Source: an uncultured Collinsella sp. (lineage in GTDB: Bacteria; Actinomycetota; Coriobacteriia; Coriobacteriales; Coriobacteriaceae). Taken from it: DNA of 64,000 bases. Below are positions 43,077 to 52,760 of the stretch, one piece after another (positions within the stretch are counted from its first letter, which is position 1; every line of letters starts with the position of its first letter). The notes beneath the pieces were generated by a model, which saw nothing but the letters and a program-made list of their open reading frames with translations, searched no databases and was not told where the DNA came from. Position numbers and translations under genes: made by a program. The stretch lies in contig CABURU010000004.1 in the NCBI GenBank assembly GCA_902494085.1, positions 1 through 64,000 of the forward strand, read 5' to 3'.

Positions 43077-45881
43077 GTGAGAGCTGCCACTGTCCTTCGT
43101 TCAGTTATATGTCGCGCCCTGGCCATTGTGCTTGCCGCGCTTGCCGCACTGAGTTCCATCGCGCCTGTCCAGGCTTTTGCCGATGACTCTAGTCAGCCAG
43201 TCAAGACGGTCCGCGTCGGCTGGCTCGTCAACAACGAGGGCTTCCAGAACGGCACCCCCGGCGAGCGTCTCTCGGGATGGGGTTACGAGTACCTCCAGAC
43301 CCTGTCGTACTACACGCCCGGCTGGCGGTACGAATACGTCTCCGGCACCTTCACCGAGCTTATGGACATGCTCGAGGCAGGCGAGATCGACCTCATGCCC
43401 AACATCTCCTACTCCGAGGAACGCGCCCAAAAGCTGCTCTTTTCCTCGAACCCTGAGGGCACCGAGCGCTACTACATCTACGCCAGGCCCGACCGTGACG
43501 ACCTGGCCAAGGGTGACCCTCAAGCACTCCAGGGTCTCACCATCGGTTACAACTCCGGTGTTATGCAAACCATCGTCGGCCAGCAGTGGCTCGCCAACGA
43601 GGGAATCGCCTGCACATACAGGGAGTATGACGGAGGCTCCGTTCTCTTTGACGCGCTCGCAAACGGCGAGGTCGACGCCATCATCATGAACGACACCATT
43701 TCGTCGCCCGAGGCGTCGCCCATGTTCTACGTCGGTTCGAGCGACTACTACTTTGCCGTTCCCAAAAGCCGCCCCGACCTGATGGACAACATCAACTCCG
43801 CAATGGCGGCAATCAACCGCGTCAACCCCCGCTATAACGACGAGGTCAAATCGAACTATTCAGCGCAAAACAGCGGATCATCCTCGCTCACCGGCGATGA
43901 GCGCGCCTGGCTCAAGGCGAACAACAGCACCATCACGCTCGGCTACATTACGGGCAAACTCCCCTACTGCAACGAAGACGAAGACGGCAAAATGGAAGGC
44001 TCGCTCGCATCGCTTGCGACGACGTTGCACGATAAATTTGGCATTACGGTCAAAACCGTCGCCTTTGATAGCTACAAGATGATGTCAAAGGCCCTGTCAA
44101 AGGGAAGCATAGACGTCGCGCTGCCGGTATACCGAGATTACTGGTTTGCCGAGCAATCAGGCGTTGTGCAGTCGGTATCGTTGGGGACCATATCCCTCAC
44201 CGCCATCCACAGCGGAAGCAACCTGAACAAAGACCTTCAGAACATCGCCTGCACCAAATCATCGTTTATCAACCGAAACGTACTTGAAAGTCTGTTCCCC
44301 ACAGCGACCGTGACCGAATACCGATCCGACGATGAAGCGTTCGACGCCCTCAGGAGGGGAACGGCGCGCTGCGTCGTCGCTCCCAGTTCACGCGTAAAAA
44401 CCCTCGGCGATCGTTATGATCTCGAGGACTGCGAGACGGTCGAGCTCCCTGACACCTGCGAGCTCTCGTGCTGGATTTCGCGCGGAAAGCCTGAGCTGCT
44501 GGGAATCATCAACAAGGGCATCATCAATGCCGGAGAATCGCTCTCCGCAAGCAATTACTCCTCTACGTCGTACACGGCCCAGGAATCCAACACGCTTCAA
44601 TTCCTTTATCGCAACCGTGCCGCCGTTGCAGCTGCCCTCATCGGTATGTTGTCGGTCGGTATCGTCCTGCTCATCTGGGCGCTCGTGCGCGCTCGAACCG
44701 AGCGCAAAAAAGCCGACGCTGCCAACGCCGCTAAGACGGCATTCCTCACGCGCATGAGCCACGACATCCGAACGCCGCTCAACGGTATCCTGGGCCTTAT
44801 CGAGATCGAGGAATTGAAGGAAGGCGATATCCAGGTCGCCCGCGAGAGCCGTGCCAAGGCGCGCGTTGCCGCCAATCACCTGCTCTCGCTGATCAACGAC
44901 ATCCTCGAGATGGGCAAAATCGAAGACCGCAAGCTAACACTGGAGCATGCGCCTTTTAACCTCAAAGAGCTCTGTGACGATACACTGGTGCTGTGCAAGC
45001 TCCGCGCGTCCAGTAACGCCATCACAATGCAGGACAATAGTCTGCCGTACGCCACGGGGCCATACATGATCGGCAGTCCCACCCATATCCGACAGATCAT
45101 GATCAACCTGTTAGACAACAGCATTAAGTACAACAAGCACGGCGGCTCCGTCACCTTTAGCTCAAATACCAAGCCACTCGATAACGGGCGCGTGCTCTTT
45201 TGCTTTAGCGTTTCGGATACCGGCATTGGTATGACTCCCAAGTTTTTAAAGCATATCTATGAGCCGTTTGCCCAAGAAGGTGACGATGCGCGCAGCAAGT
45301 TCCAAGGAACCGGCATGGGCATGCCAATCGTCAAGTCGCTTATTGAACTGATGGGCGGCACCATCGAAGTCACCAGTGAGCTCCATGTGGGCACCTCGTT
45401 CTACGTGGAGATTCCGCTCGATATCGACGAGAATCCCCAGGCGCGGGCGAATACGGTTGAGAGTGCGCCCGACTGCTCGCTCGCCGACATGAACGTGCTG
45501 CTCGCCGAAGACAACGAATTGAATGCCGAGATTGCCCAGGCGCTGCTAGAATCCGAGGGCATCGTGGTCACCCGCGCCGCCAACGGCAACGAAGTCGTCG
45601 ATCTGTACCTGTCGCATCCCGCCGGCAGCTTCGATGCCATTTTGATGGACATCATGATGCCGGACATGGACGGCTACGAGGCAACCCGCGTGATTCGTCT
45701 GAGCGAGAAGGTCGATGCAGCCGATATCCCCATCATCGCGCTCACCGCCAACGCCTTTGCCGAAGACGCCAAGGCGGCACACGACGCCGGCATGAACGCC
45801 CATCTGTCCAAACCGCTCGACTTTAACAAGCTCAAAAACATACTCGCCCGCATCAAGAAAAACGGATCCGTTTCGCTATAG
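43077..45881 (+). CDS. BvgS-like hybrid histidine kinase with two fused solute-binding domains
   Basis: A 934-residue sensor. A signal peptide (about 1-35, ending PVQAFA) precedes two SBP_bac_3 domains: about 40-265 (VRVGWLVNNEGF...) and about 285-510 (ITLGYITGKLPYCNEDEDG). Next come a transmembrane helix (about 525-550), HisKA with MSHDIRTPLNG (His near 561), HATPase (NLLDNSIKYN, DTGIGM, GTGMGM) and a receiver domain with DIMMPDMDG (Asp near 854). There is no HPt domain, so the phosphate must go to a separate partner. It senses a periplasmic small molecule, perhaps an amino acid. GTG 43077 has AGGA six bases upstream; ATG 43044 would add 11 residues before the signal peptide. Confidence 0.88.
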   Translation: MRAATVLRSVICRALAIVLAALAALSSIAPVQAFADDSSQPVKTVRVGWLVNNEGFQNGTPGERLSGWGYEYLQTLSYYTPGWRYEYVSGTFTELMDMLEAGEIDLMPNISYSEERAQKLLFSSNPEGTERYYIYARPDRDDLAKGDPQALQGLTIGYNSGVMQTIVGQQWLANEGIACTYREYDGGSVLFDALANGEVDAIIMNDTISSPEASPMFYVGSSDYYFAVPKSRPDLMDNINSAMAAINRVNPRYNDEVKSNYSAQNSGSSSLTGDERAWLKANNSTITLGYITGKLPYCNEDEDGKMEGSLASLATTLHDKFGITVKTVAFDSYKMMSKALSKGSIDVALPVYRDYWFAEQSGVVQSVSLGTISLTAIHSGSNLNKDLQNIACTKSSFINRNVLESLFPTATVTEYRSDDEAFDALRRGTARCVVAPSSRVKTLGDRYDLEDCETVELPDTCELSCWISRGKPELLGIINKGIINAGESLSASNYSSTSYTAQESNTLQFLYRNRAAVAAALIGMLSVGIVLLIWALVRARTERKKADAANAAKTAFLTRMSHDIRTPLNGILGLIEIEELKEGDIQVARESRAKARVAANHLLSLINDILEMGKIEDRKLTLEHAPFNLKELCDDTLVLCKLRASSNAITMQDNSLPYATGPYMIGSPTHIRQIMINLLDNSIKYNKHGGSVTFSSNTKPLDNGRVLFCFSVSDTGIGMTPKFLKHIYEPFAQEGDDARSKFQGTGMGMPIVKSLIELMGGTIEVTSELHVGTSFYVEIPLDIDENPQARANTVESAPDCSLADMNVLLAEDNELNAEIAQALLESEGIVVTRAANGNEVVDLYLSHPAGSFDAILMDIMMPDMDGYEATRVIRLSEKVDAADIPIIALTANAFAEDAKAAHDAGMNAHLSKPLDFNKLKNILARIKKNGSVSL

Positions 45882-45923
45882 TTTGTGCTCAACCACCACG
45901 CACGACCAGAAAGGAAGCCAACG

Positions 45924-46403
45924 ATGTTTAGGCCCTTACGTCGAAAGAAACGCGCCATCACCGACGAGGAAGCGCGCGAGCTGCTCGCTACCTGCAAGCG
46001 CGGCGTCTTTGCCGTCAACGGCGACGATGGCTACCCGTACGCCATTCCCGTCAACTACTTCTTTGACGCCGAGCACGACAAGATCTATTTCCATGGCGCC
46101 AAAGCCGGCCACAAGGTCGACGCACTCAAGCGCGATGACAAGGTCTGCTTTACCGTATACGGCAACGAGTGGTACCAGGACGGTGACTGGGCTCCCTACG
46201 TTATGAGCACCGTCGTCTTTGGCCGTTGTCGCCTGGCGAATGACACCCCCGCGTTTATCGAGGACAAAGTCCGCCAGCTCGCCCTTAAGTACTACCCTTC
46301 TGCCGAAGAAGTCGAAGAGGAAATCGCCAAGGACATCAAGGGCGTCCAGCTCTACGAGATTTCGATTGAGCATCTTTGCGGCAAGCAGATTCAAGAAAAG
46401 TAA
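45924..46403 (+). CDS. Pyridoxamine-phosphate-oxidase-fold flavoprotein (NimA-like)
   Basis: A 159-residue split-barrel protein. The N-terminal RRKKRAITDEEARELLATCKRGVFA, YPYAIPVNYFFD and IYFHGAKAGHKVDALK segments are typical of the NimA/PNPOx-like group, which binds FMN and includes nitroimidazole-reducing enzymes. The physiological substrate is unknown. AAAGGAAG precedes ATG 45924. It follows the fused sensor kinase gene by 42 bases and may be co-transcribed. Confidence 0.82.
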   Translation: MFRPLRRKKRAITDEEARELLATCKRGVFAVNGDDGYPYAIPVNYFFDAEHDKIYFHGAKAGHKVDALKRDDKVCFTVYGNEWYQDGDWAPYVMSTVVFGRCRLANDTPAFIEDKVRQLALKYYPSAEEVEEEIAKDIKGVQLYEISIEHLCGKQIQEK

Positions 46404-46425
46404 GCCCCTCAGCAGGCCTCATCAA

Positions 46426-46475
46426 TAACAATATGGCCCAGTTCCAACCCACCTTGGAACCGGGCCATATTGTTA
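46426..46475. terminator. Bidirectional terminator, overlapping a stop codon
   Basis: The 20-bp arms at 46426-46445 and 46456-46475 are complementary with one mismatch (core CAATATGGCCC / GGGCCATATTG) around a 10-nt loop. The stop codon of the minus-strand kinase (46473-46475) is inside the right arm. Serves both converging genes. Confidence 0.85.
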
Positions 46476-48665
46476 TGAAGCGTCGGCGGCGATGTGCGCT
46501 AGCGCCTCGACGAGCTCTTGCGAGCTCACGGGTTTACTTAGGTGCGCGTTCATGCCCGCCTCACGCGAAAGCCTACGGTCGTCGGCAAAGGCGTTGGCGC
46601 TCACGGCGATAATCGGCGTGGTCGCGGCATCCTCGCGATCGAGTGCTCGAATCTGACGCGTGGCCTCAAGGCCATCGATGCCAGGCATCATGATGTCCAT
46701 CAACACCACGTCGTACTCGTGCGGTGCGCTCGCGGTAAACATCTCGACGGCAGACTCACCATCCTTAGCATGCGTCACGATGGCACCGGCACGGCTGAGC
46801 GTAAACTGCGCGATCTCGGCATTCAGATCGTTATCCTCTACGAGCAAAACGCGCAAGCCCTGGAGCGCATCGCCGTCTCCCGCATCCGCGGGAACTGCCT
46901 GAGGAATCTCGGAGCGGTCGCACTTCTCGAACGGCAGGCGAATGGTAAACGTCGTCCCCTGCCCCAAGACACTCGTAAAGCTCATGGTTCCGCCCATAAG
47001 CTCGACCAGCTGTTTTGCGATAGGCGCGCCCAGGCCAGTTCCCGACGAAGCGCCTTCCACCTGCTGCTCCTCGCGGCAAAACGGCTCGTAGAGGTGCTTT
47101 TGGAACTCCTCGCTCATGCCAATACCGTTGTCGGCGATCGTGTATTCATAGACGGGGACGCCATCCGCTGGCTCCACCTCGCGGCACACCAGGCGGACAT
47201 AGCCGCCCTGGCGGTTGTACTTGACGGCATTGCCGGCAATATTGAGCAACAAACGCTTGAGGTGCGTCACGCTCACCCGCGCATAGGGATGATTAAGCGT
47301 CTGCTGGTCGGAGATAATTGTCACCAGACGCTCCTCGGCCTGGCGCTCCAGAATATCGCGCACTTCACAGTTGAGGGCCACCAAATTTATGGGCACGAGG
47401 TTCAGGTCGACCTGCCCGCTCTCCAGGCGACTCATATCGAGCGCCTCGTTGGCAAGGTCGAGCAGCAGTCCCGATGCCGTCCAGATTTTTGAGCGGCACT
47501 CAGTCTGCTTTTGCAGATCGTCCGCATTGGCATCGCCGACCTCGACCATGCCGCGAATGCCGTTGATGGGCGTGCGCAGATCGTGGCTCATGCGACGTAG
47601 AAACTCCGTCTTTGCCGAGTTGGCAGACGAGGCCTCACGCGCTGCCTTAGCCAGCCTGTCACCATAGTCGCGCTCCTGCTGCAGCAAGTCCGTCAAACGT
47701 CGACGATCAGCGCGGCGACGCGCCATCACAACAACGGCTATAACACCGCCGTAGAGCACCAGCACGCCGGCAGCAACAGCCGCGACGACCTCAAAGTAGC
47801 GCCGCGCCGAGGCATAGGTGTACACGTAGAACCCGCGCGCTTTTCCAAATGTGCCCAAATACCACTCGCCGCTGGCGTTGACCAGTCGGACTTTGCCGGG
47901 CAGGCATCGATCCTTAATACCGTCGACAATAAAGACATCCGTTGCAGGCAGATCGAATACGCCCAATATGGTGGGTTCAACGGCATTGGTCGCAACGACC
48001 TTGCCATCGCTTTCGATCACGATATTGCCACTGTCGATGGTCTCATAACCACCGAGCAGGCTCTGCAGTTTGAGCGTATTGCTCGCGACCGCCTTGGCGC
48101 TCTGGCGTCTCACTGCGACAACGATGCCCTCGCCATCCTGCCGGGTCACGCAGCCAATGTCTGCGACCGAATCATCCGCAAGCGTGATACGGGCGGTATA
48201 GAACTTAAGCGGATGGGCTGCCACCTCCAGCACGGGTGATTCTTTGAGATACGTAGCGAGCGACCCGTAGTCCACATCGCCCGTCGAGGACTCGGACACC
48301 AAATTGCCCGATGCGTCCGTCACGATCAGCGCGCTCACGTTGAACTGGTCGGCGTATTGCTCCAGCATGGCGTTATCCACCGAACCGTCGCGCTCCATAT
48401 CGCGGGCAGCCTCTCCGGCGATCTCCATAACGCGAATCAGGTTTTTGGTCGTATAGGCGCTGTTGAATGCATCGTAGGAAAGGCTCTGCGTCGCCACGTA
48501 ATCGACAACGTCGGCAAAGCGCTGCTCGGCTTGGGTCGTCGTGTAACCGTAGCTCATCATGCCGGCAGCAACCGAGAGCGCTATCCCCAGCAGGGCGACA
48601 AGGAGCCATGCCCCTGCCGAACGATTGCCCCGCTTCTCTACGGCGTGGTCGGGCGCATCGATCAT
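46473..48665 (-). CDS. Hybrid histidine kinase (partner of the binding lipoprotein)
   Basis: A 730-residue membrane sensor. The first transmembrane helix is about residues 20-40 and the second about 300-325, with a sensory domain of about 260 residues between (dCache/PAS-like, unassigned). Then come HisKA with MSHDLRTPING (His near 361), HATPase (NIAGNAVKYN, DNGIGM, GTGLGAPI) and a C-terminal receiver with DIMMPGIDG. It starts four bases inside the binding-protein gene (ATGA), so the two are translated together. This mirrors the fused protein at 43077 in split form. Confidence 0.88.
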   Translation of the reverse strand: MIDAPDHAVEKRGNRSAGAWLLVALLGIALSVAAGMMSYGYTTTQAEQRFADVVDYVATQSLSYDAFNSAYTTKNLIRVMEIAGEAARDMERDGSVDNAMLEQYADQFNVSALIVTDASGNLVSESSTGDVDYGSLATYLKESPVLEVAAHPLKFYTARITLADDSVADIGCVTRQDGEGIVVAVRRQSAKAVASNTLKLQSLLGGYETIDSGNIVIESDGKVVATNAVEPTILGVFDLPATDVFIVDGIKDRCLPGKVRLVNASGEWYLGTFGKARGFYVYTYASARRYFEVVAAVAAGVLVLYGGVIAVVVMARRRADRRRLTDLLQQERDYGDRLAKAAREASSANSAKTEFLRRMSHDLRTPINGIRGMVEVGDANADDLQKQTECRSKIWTASGLLLDLANEALDMSRLESGQVDLNLVPINLVALNCEVRDILERQAEERLVTIISDQQTLNHPYARVSVTHLKRLLLNIAGNAVKYNRQGGYVRLVCREVEPADGVPVYEYTIADNGIGMSEEFQKHLYEPFCREEQQVEGASSGTGLGAPIAKQLVELMGGTMSFTSVLGQGTTFTIRLPFEKCDRSEIPQAVPADAGDGDALQGLRVLLVEDNDLNAEIAQFTLSRAGAIVTHAKDGESAVEMFTASAPHEYDVVLMDIMMPGIDGLEATRQIRALDREDAATTPIIAVSANAFADDRRLSREAGMNAHLSKPVSSQELVEALAHIAADAS

Positions 48666-49531
48666 GACAGGCCCTCCATATTCAAAAATGGCGAAGGGTC
48701 ATCGAAGTACTTTGACACCAGGCGTTCCATGGTGCCATCGGCAAGCATTTCTTGGTAGGCATGAGTGAGCTTGACGTCGATGCCACGCGTATCGTTGATA
48801 TCGAAAGCGGTGCCCAAACCGACCTCTAGCAGCGGCTCATCCAAAATGCGATATGTCACACCATAGTCTTTTTCGTAGGTGAGGAACGAGGACTCATGCG
48901 CGGCGATAGCGTCGACCAGGCCCTCGACGAGCGCCGGGTTCAGGTATGAACCGTCCGAAAAGCTGTAGAGTTCCTTGATCTGCGGAACGTTTTCATTTGT
49001 GCGATTGAGCAAAATGTCCTCGGGCTTGGTGGTGGACTGGACCGCCACGACCTTATCCTCAAGATCGGCAAGCGTGTAGATATCGCTCTGGGGATCGACC
49101 GCGACCACCTGGCGGCTCGCAAGGTACGGGCCGGCCCAACGATACTCGTTTTCGCGACCTGTCATGCTAAAGCTGCCCATGACGCAATCGAGCTCGCCGC
49201 TCGCCAGCAGCTCTTCCTTCTTTTCCCAATCGATCAGCTGGTACTTTGGCTTGTAACCAATGCGGGCCAAAGCCTCGGTCAATATCTCGACATCCAGACC
49301 AACGATATCGCCGTACTCGTCGGTATACACAAACGGTGGATAGAGGTCGCTTCCGACGTTGAGCGTTTTAAGGTCGTCGTCTTTGACTTGCGAGGCGTCC
49401 AGACCTTCTAATGCAGACGTCGAGGCTCCGTCATTCGACCCGGAGCAGCCAGCTATCGCTACGATAAAGACGCTCGCCACTGCAAGCGCAACAAACAACG
49501 AAATGGCAACCGAGCGACGGGATCTTTTCAT
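48662..49531 (-). CDS. Extracellular solute-binding lipoprotein (SBP_bac_3)
   Basis: A 289-residue lipoprotein. The signal peptide ends in the lipobox IAGCSG (Cys near residue 29). The family-3 binding domain has VGSDLYPPFVYTDEYGDIVGLDVEI at the start, the DCVMGSFSMTGRENEYRWAGPY ligand loop and VQSTTKPEDIL, as in amino-acid-binding proteins. No transporter permease or ATPase is nearby; the gene overlaps the hybrid kinase gene instead, so it is likely the ligand receptor of that kinase. Confidence 0.88.
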   Translation of the reverse strand: MKRSRRSVAISLFVALAVASVFIVAIAGCSGSNDGASTSALEGLDASQVKDDDLKTLNVGSDLYPPFVYTDEYGDIVGLDVEILTEALARIGYKPKYQLIDWEKKEELLASGELDCVMGSFSMTGRENEYRWAGPYLASRQVVAVDPQSDIYTLADLEDKVVAVQSTTKPEDILLNRTNENVPQIKELYSFSDGSYLNPALVEGLVDAIAAHESSFLTYEKDYGVTYRILDEPLLEVGLGTAFDINDTRGIDVKLTHAYQEMLADGTMERLVSKYFDDPSPFLNMEGLS

Positions 49532-49628
49532 CGAGCTCCATACGATCCTGTTTACAGACTTAAATGGTTAAAGATAATAGCAAACAAAACCACACGAGTG
49601 CCCAATTGTTACAGGCGCTTTACCGTGT

Positions 49629-49660
49629 GGGGCCTTCCAGCCGACTTGGCAGAAGGCCCC
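49629..49660 (-). terminator. Hairpin after the PatB-type gene
   Basis: GGGGCCTT (49629-49636) pairs with AAGGCCCC (49653-49660), 16 bases beyond the minus-strand stop at 49676. No T-run, so moderate support. Confidence 0.5.
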
Positions 49661-49675
49661 GCATGCAGTGCTCAC

Positions 49676-50890
49676 TTACCGTGCATTAAAAACGTAGCGG
49701 TCCAGGCGGTCGCACGCCTCCCTTACGCGCGAAAGCGGCAGCGCCAGATTCACGCGAATGTGGCAGGGTCCGTGGAACGGGCGGCCGTCCTGATACCCCA
49801 CGCCCACGCGTGCCCCCTCATCGAGCAACCACTGAATATCGCGGCCATGCTCTCGGCACCACTCGGTGCAGTCCAGAAACACCATGTACGTGCCCTGCGG
49901 ACGTGAATAGGACACGCCCTCAAAATGCTCGTCCACGTAATTGCAGAAGTACTCGATATTGCCGGCAAGCACCTGATTGAGCTCGTCCACCCACTCATAG
50001 CCCTGCGGCTGGTAGGCACCGATAAGCGCATGCATGGAGAGGACATTCATCTCGTTGTAGTGGGTCTTGTTGGACACGGCGCACACGCGGTCGCGCAGCG
50101 TCTCGTTATAGATGATGTGGTAGCTGCCGACCAGGCCCGCCAGGTTGAACGTCTTGCTGGGCGCGTAGAGGGCAACCGTGCGCATGCGGGCATCCTCGCT
50201 CACCGACTGCGTCGGGATGTGCTTGTGCCCCGGCAGGATGATATCGGACCAAATCTCGTCCGAGATCACTACGCAATCGTGCTGGCGATAGATGTCCATG
50301 GCGCGCTCGATCTCGTCGCGTTCCCATACGCGGCCGCAGGGATTGTGCGGCGAGCAGAACACCGCGGCATGGATGTGGTTTTGGGCGAGCTTGTGCTCCA
50401 TGTCCTCAAAGTCCATACGCCACACGCCCTGGTCGTCGAGCTTAAGCGGGCTGTGGACAATGTGATAGCCCGCGGCCTCAATGGACTTGGTAAAGCCGAT
50501 GTAGGTAGGGCTGTGGACCAGCACCGCATCGCCCGGCTGGACATACGCGCGCAGCGTCGACACGACGCCGCCCAGCACGCCGTTTTCGTAGCCGATATGT
50601 TCAGGGCTCAAACCTTCGACGCCATTGCGGCGGTTCTGCCATTCGATGATGCGATCGAAGTACTCAGCGCGCGGGTTAAAGTAGCCAAACATGGGGTGCT
50701 GGGCGCGCTGAATGATGTGTTCCTGGACCGTGGGCACCGTGGCAAAGTTCATGTCGGCCACCCACATGGGAATGCGGTCGAAGCCCTCGTCGGGTGCGTT
50801 CGGAGCCATACCGGGGATCTCACCCCAAGAGTCAACGGCGATGGAGTCCATGCCGTGGCGGTCGATGATTGAAGTGAAGTCGTATTTCAT
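49676..50890 (-). CDS. PatB/MalY-type aminotransferase (cystathionine beta-lyase)
   Basis: A 404-residue PLP enzyme of fold type I. PLP Lys is in YAPSKTFNLAG (near residue 240). Other family marks are IPMWVADMNFAT at the start, ENGVLGGVVSTLRAYVQPGD, CSPHNPCGRVW and SDEIWSDIILPG. These match the MalY/PatB group of C-S lyases, which split cystathionine or cysteine conjugates to thiols, pyruvate and ammonia. ATG 50890 has GGGAG upstream. Monocistronic. Confidence 0.88.
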   Translation of the reverse strand: MKYDFTSIIDRHGMDSIAVDSWGEIPGMAPNAPDEGFDRIPMWVADMNFATVPTVQEHIIQRAQHPMFGYFNPRAEYFDRIIEWQNRRNGVEGLSPEHIGYENGVLGGVVSTLRAYVQPGDAVLVHSPTYIGFTKSIEAAGYHIVHSPLKLDDQGVWRMDFEDMEHKLAQNHIHAAVFCSPHNPCGRVWERDEIERAMDIYRQHDCVVISDEIWSDIILPGHKHIPTQSVSEDARMRTVALYAPSKTFNLAGLVGSYHIIYNETLRDRVCAVSNKTHYNEMNVLSMHALIGAYQPQGYEWVDELNQVLAGNIEYFCNYVDEHFEGVSYSRPQGTYMVFLDCTEWCREHGRDIQWLLDEGARVGVGYQDGRPFHGPCHIRVNLALPLSRVREACDRLDRYVFNAR

Positions 50891-51002
50891 GCTGGACTCC
50901 CGTGCAAAGTTGATTGTTTTGGTAGGCGTTATTGTCCACCAGCGTGGGCGGTTTTGGCGCGGGGTTTGGCGCTTAATTTGACGGGTACGGACGAATGGCT
51001 GG

Positions 51003-51740
51003 TTAGTCTTGCGCGTCGTTGATGGCAACTACGGTTAGCTGGGTTTCATCGACCGCAAACGATATGTCGAGCCCGGCGTAAGCCAAGTGATAAACGCGGT
51101 TTGGCTCGTGCTTGCTGCCTGCGCGGCGTGGATCTTGGCGAAGGACCTCGACCAAGCCGGGGAGCTTTGCGGGCGGGACCATATCCTGCAGCGCTTGCGG
51201 GAACTCAACATCGAGCTCTTGCCACGGAGCATCCTCAATCCAGCCGCCCGTCGCATCCGGGTGACAGTCGGCAAATGGAATGTAAGGCTTGATATCGTAG
51301 ATGGGCGTGCCATCGCGCAGGTCGGCCCCCAGCACATGGATGATGGGGCCATCGTCGGTGAGCTCGACACGATTAAGCTTGACGCAGGTGAGCCCGATGG
51401 GATTAGGGCGAAACGGACTGCGCGTGGCAAAGACGCCCACACGCTCGGCCCCGCCTAGACGCGGCGGGCGCACGGTCTTCGACCACTTGGCATTGGCGCC
51501 GGACCTGTCCTGCGTTTTGGCATCGGCGGCTATGTCCTTAGCCGTGCCGCCGGGCGTACCGTTTTCGAAGCGCCACAGCAGCCATAGGTGAGAGAAGGAG
51601 TCCAGACCCTCAACCGCTGCATTGGAGGCAAATTCCGGCTCAAAAACGATGCGTCCCTGCAGATGAGGCGCCAAAAAGCTGTTGCGCGGAATGCCGAACT
51701 TCTGCGGCAGGTCGGTATGTATGTGTGCAATAGGTTCCAT
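51003..51740 (-). CDS. trmO: tRNA (adenine-37-N6)-methyltransferase TrmO (TsaA)
   Basis: A 245-residue protein of the TsaA/TrmO family, which methylates t6A37 in threonine tRNAs. The signature is RSPFRPNPIGLTCVKL. DSFSHLWLLWRF and VLGADLRDGTPIYDIKPYIPFAD are also typical. A C-terminal extension after LPGLVEVLRQDPR is common. ATG 51740 is chosen, without a clear ribosome site; ATG 51749 is equally possible. Confidence 0.88.
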   Translation of the reverse strand: MEPIAHIHTDLPQKFGIPRNSFLAPHLQGRIVFEPEFASNAAVEGLDSFSHLWLLWRFENGTPGGTAKDIAADAKTQDRSGANAKWSKTVRPPRLGGAERVGVFATRSPFRPNPIGLTCVKLNRVELTDDGPIIHVLGADLRDGTPIYDIKPYIPFADCHPDATGGWIEDAPWQELDVEFPQALQDMVPPAKLPGLVEVLRQDPRRAGSKHEPNRVYHLAYAGLDISFAVDETQLTVVAINDAQD

Positions 51741-51881
51741 GCCGGTCATTGTACGGCATGGAGGCGTGGGGCGTTGCGCGCAATTCTTCGCCGTGGACTC
51801 CTGTCGTGCAACCAACGGTTGCTTGGAAGGGCGCCTGCCGCCGCGTATGCTTAAGCCATCAACCAGCAGAAAGGAGCCGCT

Positions 51882-52709
51882 ATGGCCTTTGCAGAAAAGC
51901 TCATTGCCGTTCGTCGCGCCCATCACCTTACCCAGGAGCAGCTCGCCGCCAAGCTCTTCGTCACACGCCAAGCCGTCAGCCGTTGGGAGCGCGACGAGGT
52001 CACCCCGGGCATCGACATGATGAAGCTCATTGCCGCCGTAACCGGCGAGCCACTGTCCCACCTGCTCGAAATGCCCGAGCATTATTGCCAGAGCTGCGGC
52101 ATGATACTCACGCCCGACGACTGCGGCACCGATGCAACGGGCGCCACGACCGACCATTACTGCAAGTGGTGCTACGACCACGGCAAGTACACCTACGACA
52201 CCACCATGGAGGCGATGATCGAGGATTGCGCTCCGCGGCTGGCGCAAAACACCGGCATGTCGCTCGACGAAGCCGTCTCGCTCATGGGCGCCGTCCTGCC
52301 GCAACTGGAGCGCTGGCGCGCCGTGCAAGAAAACGAGGAGCGCTACGGTGCCGAGGCGCGGGCGCGCTATGGCGATGAGGCTTTCGATGCAGCAAACGAA
52401 GCGCTGCTGGACATGGACCCCGAGACATGGAACGACATGAAGGAACTTGAACACGCTATTCTGGGCCAGCTCTCGATTGCCATAGGCATTGGCGACCCAG
52501 AGAGCAACGAGGCTCGTAAGCTTGTCGCGATGCATCGTCGATGGATTGGCCTTAATTGGGGACACGAGCCCCAGAACGAAGCGTATCTGGGCCTCGCCCA
52601 CGGCTATCTTGCCGACCAGCGCTTTGTTGACTACTACGACAAGCCCTGCGGCACCGGAGCCACGGCGTTTTTGGTCCAGGCCATCGAGTCGTCGTTGACG
52701 CGCGCATAG
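51882..52709 (+). CDS. XRE-type regulator with zinc ribbon and TipAS-like domain
   Basis: A 275-residue regulator. Residues 3-58 are an XRE helix-turn-helix (HHLTQEQLAAKLFVTRQAVSRWE). About 67-105 is a zinc ribbon (YCQSCGMIL...YCKWCYDHG). From about 140, the helical part (ERYGAEARARYGDEAFDA ... GLAHGYLADQRFVDYYDKPCGTGATAFLVQAI) matches TipAS, the thiopeptide-binding domain normally attached to a MerR-type HTH. It may sense a peptide antibiotic. AAAGGAG precedes the ATG. No obvious target gene is adjacent except the glutaredoxin. Confidence 0.8.
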   Translation: MAFAEKLIAVRRAHHLTQEQLAAKLFVTRQAVSRWERDEVTPGIDMMKLIAAVTGEPLSHLLEMPEHYCQSCGMILTPDDCGTDATGATTDHYCKWCYDHGKYTYDTTMEAMIEDCAPRLAQNTGMSLDEAVSLMGAVLPQLERWRAVQENEERYGAEARARYGDEAFDAANEALLDMDPETWNDMKELEHAILGQLSIAIGIGDPESNEARKLVAMHRRWIGLNWGHEPQNEAYLGLAHGYLADQRFVDYYDKPCGTGATAFLVQAIESSLTRA

Positions 52710-52760
52710 ACCGCGGCGGCTTTGGGTATTTCAATCAAAACCTCAACCGATTGGAGACCT

